This document shows positions 44,771 through 45,034 of a stretch of 45,034 bases of DNA, piece by piece. The translations under genes and the position numbers were made by a program. Every line of letters begins with the position of its first letter. Within the stretch, counting starts at the first letter, position 1. The DNA comes from Bacteroidales bacterium (lineage in GTDB: Bacteria > Bacteroidota > Bacteroidia > Bacteroidales > VadinHA17): assembly GCA_024763075.1 (NCBI GenBank), contig JANTGF010000029.1:1-45034 (forward strand), written 5' to 3'. The notes below the pieces were generated by a model. That model made no database searches, was not told the DNA's origin, and was given only the letters and a program-made list of their open reading frames with translations.

Positions 44771-45034
44771 TCGATTATGCTTAAATGAATATTGAATTTA
44801 CATGCATGATGTTTAATTAGTCCCTCTTTGAAACCACTTGAAAAATTAAGAGTTTTCTTAGAAGCACTAATTAACTATTTCAGTTTGTATTAAATTAATA
44901 TCCACCATGAATTTTTACAGATTCAATGATTTACCATTCATCTTTCAACCATCCAAAGTTCCCTTTTTCTTGTTTCTTGATTCTTGGATCTTGTTTCTTA
45001 GATCTTGTTTCTTGGATCTTGTTTCTTGGATCTT
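44771..45034. other. Upstream region of the DUF6067 operon ending in heptad repeats
   Basis: No gene. The 200 bp nearest 44770 should hold the promoter of the minus operon; no box stands out. From 44969 to the window end the minus strand is a run of CAAGNNN heptads (CAAGAAA and CAAGATC alternate in most units), with the plus strand reading (CTTGTTTCTTGGAT) as a 14-base higher-order unit at 44990-45003, 45004-45017 and 45018-45031. The repeat continues past the window. Confidence 0.6.

Noticed and set aside
44969-45034. CRISPR-like array from regularly repeated units
   Set aside because: The units are contiguous 7/14-base degenerate repeats without spacers, and no cas gene is present.
1-45034. 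tRNA or rRNA genes, phage or IS elements
   Set aside because: No cloverleaf-like, ribosomal or transposase sequence was recognised by reading; absence could only be confirmed with a dedicated search.

Overview
The window looks like a chromosomal segment of a Bacteroidota species that breaks down complex, sulfated polysaccharides, probably a marine or gut-type Marinilabiliales/Prolixibacteraceae relative (the lineage is inferred). The reasons are a CarboxypepD_reg-type TonB-dependent receptor, a type IX secretion C-terminal tail, FxxSC-type lipoprotein signals, weak Shine-Dalgarno sites, AT-rich spacers, and densely packed carbohydrate-active genes. Gene contents fit a polysaccharide utilization locus (PUL) for a fucosylated, sulfated and probably O-acylated glycan. 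It encodes four S1-type sulfatases, two GH29 alpha-L-fucosidases, a GH141-like beta-helix enzyme, a GH2, a GH20, three alpha/beta-hydrolase esterases, a FucP-type L-fucose permease and a second MFS sugar porter. No SusC/SusD pair is visible. FucI/FucK/FucA-type fucose catabolism is also absent, so it must lie elsewhere.

Layout. (1) 1-7936, uptake and sensing module. A beta-helix protein (cut by the window edge, with an apparent homopolymer frameshift) lies just downstream of a TonB-dependent receptor, both on minus. An esterase, also on minus, is divergent from a plus-strand membrane-anchored winged-helix regulator of ToxR/CadC-like layout. Two near-identical 18-bp palindromes lie upstream of the receptor and in the esterase/regulator divergent region; they are the best candidate operators. 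(2) 7992-25905, a long minus-strand gene train, read from its promoter end: DUF6786-type lipoprotein, FucP permease, two sulfatases, MFS sugar porter, sulfatase with a C-terminal discoidin-like domain, GH29 with PA14, URO-D-like methyltransferase, GATase1-like protein, GH141-like enzyme, and after a hairpin-bearing gap a large esterase. (3) 25906-27573, a region of degenerate heptad/octad repeats, hairpins and a decayed MNT/HEPN toxin-antitoxin pair. (4) 27574-37185: a second GH29 (minus), then plus-strand genes for a T9SS cargo protein, an esterase, an AAA-ATPase remnant, a dicarboxylate-type symporter fused to a solute-binding domain, and GH2. (5) 37186-37788, a cluster of REP-like hairpins. 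(6) 37789-44770, a tight minus operon of a DUF6067-like putative glycosidase, a sulfatase and GH20. (7) 44771-45034, a spacer ending in a heptad repeat that runs off the window.

Working model (inference). The receptor imports oligosaccharides after surface or periplasmic trimming. Esterases and sulfatases unmask the sugars, GH29/GH141/GH2/GH20 release fucose, galactose-type sugars and HexNAc, and FucP plus the sugar porter carry the monosaccharides into the cytoplasm. The membrane regulator, whose C-terminal domain faces the periplasm, probably senses a breakdown product and acts at the paired palindromes. A second type of site, AAATAG direct repeats with a 21-bp period, precedes the T9SS gene and the GH2 gene and suggests another regulator encoded outside the window.
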